DNA from: CAZXMB01 sp964641715
GTDB taxonomy: Bacteria > Desulfobacterota > BSN033 > UBA1163
Assembly: GCA_964641715.1 (NCBI GenBank)
Contig: CAZXMB010000112.1
Coordinates: 1 to 9,730, forward strand
Direction of reading: 5' to 3'
Length of the DNA stretch: 9,730 nucleotides
A program made the translations under genes and the position numbers. The notes beneath the pieces were generated by a model, which saw nothing but the letters and a program-made list of their open reading frames with translations, searched no databases and had not been told where the DNA came from. Shown piece by piece: positions 6,467 through 9,730 of the stretch. Every line of letters starts with the position of its first letter. The first letter of the stretch is position 1.

Positions 6467-7452
6467 GTATTCGCGAACTGACCAACACAGAAGCCATGGC
6501 CGAAGCCTTAAAAGAAGAGATGACGAAAGACCCATCGGTATTCATCATTGGTGAAGATCTTGTGGCTCATGGTGGAATTTTCGGACAATTTGTTGGACTC
6601 CCGCAGGCTTTTCCGGGGAGGGTGATCGACACCCCCATCTCTGAGACAGCCATCGTCGGGGCAGGTCTCGGGGCAGCGCTCACCGGAATGCGTCCCTTTG
6701 TGGACCTCCACTTTGCGGACTTCACCACCTGTGCCATGGATGAGATTGCCAACCAGGTTGCAAAGATAAGATATATGTTCGGAGGTCAGGTCAGGATCCC
6801 TCTGGTCATCTGGGCACCGGATGGAGCAGGACTTTCTGCCGCAGCCCATCATTCCCAGTCACTGGAGGCCTGGTTTATCCATACCCCCGGGCTCAAGGTC
6901 GTCTCTCCCTGTAACCCATCCGATGTAAAAGGTCTGATCAAAACCTCCCTGAGGGATGATGACCCCATTCTCTTCTTCATGCACAAAAAGATATTTTCCA
7001 GAAAGGGACCGGTCCCTGAAGAAGAGTATTTCGTTCCATTAGGAAAAGCGGATATCAAACGAAACGGAACCGATGTCACAGTGATCACCTACTCCATCAT
7101 GGTCCTCCATGCCCTTGAGGCGGCGGAACAACTGGAGAAAGAAGGGATCAGCGTGGAGGTTCTGGATCTCCGCACCCTGTGGCCGATGGATTGGGAAATG
7201 ATTGCCCAAAGTGTCTCTAAAAATCACCGGGTGGTTGTGGCCCATGAGGCCTGCCTAACAGGGGGATTCGGGGCTGAGGTGGCCGCCCGAATCCAGGAAG
7301 AGCTCTTTGATGAATTGGATGCACCGATCCTGCGGGTGGGAGCTTTTCGCGTCCCCATCCCCTTCAGCCCTCCGATGGAGAGATTTGTCATCCCGGGAAG
7401 GGACTCCGTCATCAAAGCCATCTATAAAATTTTAGGGAAGGAAGCAAATTAA
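6463..7452 (+). CDS. E1 beta subunit, first copy
   Basis: This 329-residue transketolase-like beta subunit completes the E1 active site. An N-terminal pyrimidine-binding domain contains DTPISETAIVGAG, whose Glu61 is the family residue that activates the TPP aminopyrimidine. It also has FADFTTCAMDEIANQVAK. The substrate-site block is WAPDGAGLSAAAHHSQSLEAWF (His130 precedes SQSLE). The C-terminal domain carries VEVLDLRTLWPMDWE and HEACLTGGFGAEVA. The gene starts in ATGA overlap with the alpha stop, and AAGGAG (6450-6455) gives a strong SD. The GAGLSAAAHHSQ segment departs from the GGGRG form seen in the second copy and in acetoin dehydrogenase AcoB. It is closer to, but not the same as, pyruvate-type E1 beta. 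Specificity may therefore differ between the pairs. FFMHKKIF replaces the more usual FxExKxLY stretch. Confidence 0.9.
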   Translation: MSIRELTNTEAMAEALKEEMTKDPSVFIIGEDLVAHGGIFGQFVGLPQAFPGRVIDTPISETAIVGAGLGAALTGMRPFVDLHFADFTTCAMDEIANQVAKIRYMFGGQVRIPLVIWAPDGAGLSAAAHHSQSLEAWFIHTPGLKVVSPCNPSDVKGLIKTSLRDDDPILFFMHKKIFSRKGPVPEEEYFVPLGKADIKRNGTDVTVITYSIMVLHALEAAEQLEKEGISVEVLDLRTLWPMDWEMIAQSVSKNHRVVVAHEACLTGGFGAEVAARIQEELFDELDAPILRVGAFRVPIPFSPPMERFVIPGRDSVIKAIYKILGKEAN

Positions 7453-8427
7453 ATGGCCATGAGGGTTGATCAAATCCTCTGTCTCAAGATGTACGAGCAG
7501 ATGCTCACCATCCGCCTCTTTGAAGAGAAGGCCATTGAACTGTTCGAGCACAACCTCATCCGGGGAAATATTCATCCCTGCATCGGGCAGGAGGCGGTCT
7601 CTGTGGGGATCTGCTCTGCCCTCCGGCAGGAAGACTATATGGTGAATACCCACCGGGGCCACGGCAACTGCATTGCCAAGGGAGCTCAGTTAAAGCGGAT
7701 GATGGCCGAACTTCTCGGCAAATCAACGGGCTATTGTAAGGGGAAGGGAGGCTCCATGCATATTGCGGATTTTGAAGGCGGAAACCTGGGTGCCAATGGC
7801 ATCGTGGGGGGTGGCCTTCCGATCGCTGTTGGAGCCGGAATCAGCATTCAAAACCGGGGGACCGATCAGGTGGCCGCCTGTTTCTTCGGTGATGGCGCAA
7901 CAAACCAGGGCACCTTCCATGAAAGCCTGAACTTAGCGGCGATCTGGAAGCTTCCTGTCATTTTTGTTTGTGAGAACAATCAATACGCCCTTTCCACACC
8001 CATTCGCGAAGCCATTTCCATCTCCCGTATCTCGGACCGGGCGGCCGCCTATGGCATCTCAGGGATGAGCCTTGATGGAAACGATGTCATAGAGGTCTAT
8101 ACAAAAACGAAAGAGGCCGTGGAAAGGGCAAGGGCCGGAAATGGCCCCGCCCTTCTCGACTGTATCACCTATCGTTTCTTCGGCCATTTTACGGGAGATC
8201 CGGGCAGGGGGATAACCTACCGCTCAAAGGAAGAGATGGATCATTGGCTGGACCGCTGTCCGATCAAGAATTTTAAAGAACGCCTTCTCCAGGAGAAGAT
8301 CCTGACCGAGGAGATTGAGAAAAGGATCAGGGATAAGATAAAGACCGCCCTTGAAGAGGCTGTCCAATTTGCAATTGAAAGCCCATCTCCGTCGCCTGAA
8401 GAGGCGGCTCAGGATGTCTTTTATTAA
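7453..8427 (+). CDS. E1 alpha subunit, second copy (AcoA-like)
   Basis: This 324-residue paralogue of the first E1 alpha begins directly after the preceding TAA, with AAGGAAG (7438-7444) as SD; ATG 7459 is a possible alternative start. It shows NTHRGHGNCIAKG, GYCKGKGGSMHIADF and the TPP/Mg motif GDGATNQGTFHESLNLAA (146-163) to CENN (173-176). It matches the common form of acetoin dehydrogenase E1 alpha more closely than copy one does: GATNQG against GASNRG, and AIWKLPVIF against SIWRLPILF. The loop after the motif reads NQYALSTPIREAISIS, and the late loop YRFFGHFTGDPGRGITYR is longer. The C-terminus, SPSPSPEEAAQDVFY, is standard. No stop or frameshift is seen, so it appears functional. Its beta partner lies 276 bases away across a repeat-filled spacer, unlike the tightly coupled first pair. 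Confidence 0.9.
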   Translation: MAMRVDQILCLKMYEQMLTIRLFEEKAIELFEHNLIRGNIHPCIGQEAVSVGICSALRQEDYMVNTHRGHGNCIAKGAQLKRMMAELLGKSTGYCKGKGGSMHIADFEGGNLGANGIVGGGLPIAVGAGISIQNRGTDQVAACFFGDGATNQGTFHESLNLAAIWKLPVIFVCENNQYALSTPIREAISISRISDRAAAYGISGMSLDGNDVIEVYTKTKEAVERARAGNGPALLDCITYRFFGHFTGDPGRGITYRSKEEMDHWLDRCPIKNFKERLLQEKILTEEIEKRIRDKIKTALEEAVQFAIESPSPSPEEAAQDVFY

Positions 8428-8466
8428 AACGACTATATCCCCTCTCCCCTGATGGGGTGTGTTATA

Positions 8467-8565
8467 ATTCCGTTCATGGTTCGAGAATCCTGTCCTGAGT
8501 GAACCGTTCATCCTTCGAGAGCCTCAGGATGAACGGTGAATCGAAGGGCTCACCACGAACGGAAT
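8467..8565. repeat. 99-bp composite palindromic (REP/MITE-like) element
   Basis: The outer arms 8467-8480 (ATTCCGTTCATGGT) and 8552-8565 (ACCACGAACGGAAT) pair over 13 of 14 bases. A perfect inner 11-bp dyad, CCGTTCATCCT (8504-8514) with AGGATGAACGG (8526-8536), has an 11-base loop. Short flanking dyads, GGTTC/GAACC and GGTGA/TCACC, complete a cloverleaf-like fold. Its motifs (CCTTCGAGAGCCTCAGGA, TCGTGGTGAG on the reverse strand) resemble dispersed repeats I know from many environmental bacterial genomes. No transposase is present, so mobility in trans or REP-like amplification is inference. Confidence 0.68.
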
Positions 8566-8588
8566 ACAGCATGTTAAAAATCAATTAC

Positions 8589-8653
8589 TTAGCCGTTCGT
8601 CCCTTCGATAAACTCAGGACAGGCTCTGAGCATGTCGAAGGGCGAATGGCTAA
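8589..8653. repeat. 65-bp palindromic repeat of the CCCTTCGA...TCGAAGGG type
   Basis: The arms TTAGCCGTTCG (8589-8599) and CGAATGGCTAA (8643-8653) pair with one G-T wobble. They continue as CCCTTCGA (8601-8608) with TCGAAGGG (8635-8642), and an inner CTCAG/CTGAG (8613-8617, 8626-8630) closes around the loop. The core (CTCAGGACAGGCTCTGAG) is a familiar dispersed repeat type. As RNA it would form a long stem between the two E1 genes. Confidence 0.68.
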
Positions 8654-8664
8654 TTACGACACAG

Positions 8665-8698
8665 CCCTTGGTGGGAGAGGGTTGGGGTGAGGGCAAGG
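8665..8698. repeat. G-rich dispersed repeat abutting the E1 beta 2 start
   Basis: The segment contains GGTGGGAGAGGG and TTGGGGTGAGGG, bounded by CCTTG (8666-8670) and CAAGG (8694-8698), which are complementary. This G-rich pattern is a widespread intergenic repeat in bacteria. It ends 5 bases before ATG 8704, so the GAGGG or AAGG that would serve as ribosome binding site lies within the repeat. Confidence 0.55.
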
Positions 8699-8703
8699 TA
8701 TTA

Positions 8704-9684
8704 ATGCCGGAAGTCACTTTTGTTGAATCGCTCAGAATGACGCTCCGTGAGGAGATGCAGAGGGATCCATCCCTCATGCTCATCGGAGAGGATATTGGCC
8801 GTTATGGTAGCATCTTCGGTGTCACCAAAGGTCTGCTCGAAGAATTCGGACCTTACCGGGTCCGGAGCACCCCGATCTCCGAATCAGCGATCATCGGTTC
8901 TGCATTGGGAGCGGCCATGACCGGTATCCGCACGGTCGCTGAAATTATGTATGTTGACTTCACCACTTGTGCCATGGATCAGATTGTGAATCAGGTGGCA
9001 AAGATGAGGTATATGTCAGGAGGAAAGGCAAAGATCCCTCTGGTGATCCGGACTCAGGAGGGAGGCGGAAGAGGAAATGCGGCTCAACACTCCCAGAGCC
9101 TTGAAGGGCTTTTCCTTCATATCCCTGGTTTGAAAGTTGTCATGCCCTCGACCCCTTATGATGCGAGAGGCCTGCTCAGGACCGCCATAAGAGACGACAA
9201 TCCTGTGATCTTCATCGAGCATAAACTCCTTTATGCCACAAAAGGAACTATCCCTGATGGGGAATATCTTGTCCCCTTTGGCCAGGCCGATATAAAAAGA
9301 AAGGGTAAGGATGTGACGATTGTAGCCATCTCCTACATGGTCACAAAGGCATTAAAAGTGGCTGGCCATCTCGCAGAAGAAGGCATTGAAGCGGAAGTCA
9401 TCGACCCGAGAACACTTGTCCCGCTCGATATTGAAACCATTCTCCAATCCATTTATAAAACGAACCGTGCGGTGATTGTTCACGAGGAGTGTCAGAGGGG
9501 AGGAATCGGAGCGGAGATCATCGCTCAAATCCAGGAGAAGGCATTCGACTATCTCGATGCACCGGTGGAGAGGGTAGGAGCACTAAACGTTCCCATCCCC
9601 TACAGTGAGCCTCTCGAGAATGCCGTGATCCCTGGTGAAGAAGATATTCTAAAGGCAGTGAGGTGGGTTCTGTACAGGAAATAA
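8704..9684 (+). CDS. E1 beta subunit, second copy (AcoB-like)
   Basis: This 326-residue protein from ATG 8704 is a paralogue of the first beta. The N-terminus MPEVTFVESLRMTLREEM is the normal family beginning. An upstream in-frame ATG at 8632 would only add 24 residues translated from repeat DNA, so I reject it. The pyrimidine-binding domain has STPISESAIIG (Glu60) and VDFTTCAMDQIVNQVAK. The active-site block is TQEGGGRGNAAQHSQSLEG (His129 precedes SQSLE), matching the GGGRG...HSQSLE form typical of acetoin dehydrogenase AcoB. IFIEHKLLY follows, also the usual form. The C-terminal domain carries VIDPRTLVPLDIE and HEECQRGGIGAEI and ends in the normal place. The ribosome binding site (GAGGG 8689-8693 or AAGG 8695-8698) is inside repeat sequence. 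It presumably pairs with the second E1 alpha. Only 46 bases follow in the window, with no terminator visible. Confidence 0.9.
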   Translation: MPEVTFVESLRMTLREEMQRDPSLMLIGEDIGRYGSIFGVTKGLLEEFGPYRVRSTPISESAIIGSALGAAMTGIRTVAEIMYVDFTTCAMDQIVNQVAKMRYMSGGKAKIPLVIRTQEGGGRGNAAQHSQSLEGLFLHIPGLKVVMPSTPYDARGLLRTAIRDDNPVIFIEHKLLYATKGTIPDGEYLVPFGQADIKRKGKDVTIVAISYMVTKALKVAGHLAEEGIEAEVIDPRTLVPLDIETILQSIYKTNRAVIVHEECQRGGIGAEIIAQIQEKAFDYLDAPVERVGALNVPIPYSEPLENAVIPGEEDILKAVRWVLYRK

Positions 9685-9730
9685 CTGTTTCAAATTTCTT
9701 TAAAATGATGTAGATTAACCAAATCTTGCC

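Larger units (their letters stand above)
8428..8703. repeat. Spacer between E1 alpha 2 and E1 beta 2 filled with palindromic repeats
   Basis: In a cluster where other junctions are 60 bases or fewer, this 276-base interval has no credible gene. It contains a 99-base imperfect inverted repeat (8467-8565), a 65-base one (8589-8653), and G-rich repeat arms at both ends. CCCTCTCCC (8440-8448) is the exact complement of GGGAGAGGG (8673-8681). The outer arms may thus be two halves of one element into which the inner palindromes were inserted. A TATAAT at 8463-8468 has no matching -35 box. No T-run terminator is seen, so read-through from the upstream genes is possible. Confidence 0.7.

Noticed and set aside
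8463..8468. Perfect TATAAT as an internal promoter for E1 beta 2
   Set aside because: No -35-like hexamer lies 15-19 bases upstream (the region is C-rich), and it overlaps the palindrome arm, so it may be chance.
8499..8690. Open frame of 63 codons on the + strand in the spacer
   Set aside because: It is made entirely of palindromic repeat sequence, has no ribosome binding site and no family resemblance. The opposite-strand frame at 8589-8783 fails for the same reason and overlaps the E1 beta gene.
8632..8703. N-terminal extension of the second E1 beta from ATG 8632
   Set aside because: The 24 extra residues are translated from repeat DNA, and homologues begin at the MPEVTF position (ATG 8704).

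Overview
The window shows one strand of a bacterial genome, and every supported gene reads left to right. It is dominated by a gene cluster for a 2-oxoacid or acetoin dehydrogenase multienzyme complex. One dihydrolipoamide dehydrogenase (E3) and one dihydrolipoamide acyltransferase (E2) are followed by two consecutive E1 alpha/beta pairs, each a thiamine-diphosphate (TPP) dehydrogenase. A small XRE-cupin regulator heads the cluster. In front of it lie an ADP-forming acyl-CoA synthetase alpha-type gene and a small membrane protein gene cut by an assembly gap. The left edge holds the remnant of a PhzF-family gene.

Organism: moderate GC, very tight gene packing, an ADP-forming type acyl-CoA synthetase, and dispersed palindromic repeats of the TTCGA...CTCAGGA and GGGAGAGGG kinds suggest an uncultured, probably anaerobic Gram-negative bacterium, for example of the Desulfobacterota. 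This is inference from style, not from a marker gene. The run of exactly 100 N (2031-2130) shows a draft scaffold.

Layout: 3-167, PhzF fragment ending at an early stop. 168-361, non-coding leader. 362-1756, acyl-CoA synthetase alpha-type protein. 1750-2030, membrane protein overlapping it and running into the gap. 2137-2195, promoter and operator-like sequence with repeated TTGAC half-sites. 2196-2759, XRE-cupin regulator. 2779-4191, E3 (TTG start). 4205-5407, E2. 5468-6466 and 6463-7452, first E1 alpha and beta. 7453-8427, second E1 alpha. 8428-8703, a 276-base spacer packed with palindromic repeats. 8704-9684, second E1 beta.

How it works together: E1 decarboxylates or cleaves the substrate on TPP and passes the acyl or hydroxyalkyl group to the lipoyl-lysine of E2. 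E2 transfers the acyl group to CoA, and E3 reoxidises the lipoyl group with NAD+. Two E1 pairs beside one E2 and one E3 suggest a shared core serving two E1 specificities, or one pair replacing the other. If the synthetase gene belongs to the same pathway, the acyl-CoA could be converted to acid plus ATP. Its ATP-grasp beta partner is not in the window. The second E1 beta resembles acetoin dehydrogenase beta subunits around the active site; the first looks different there.
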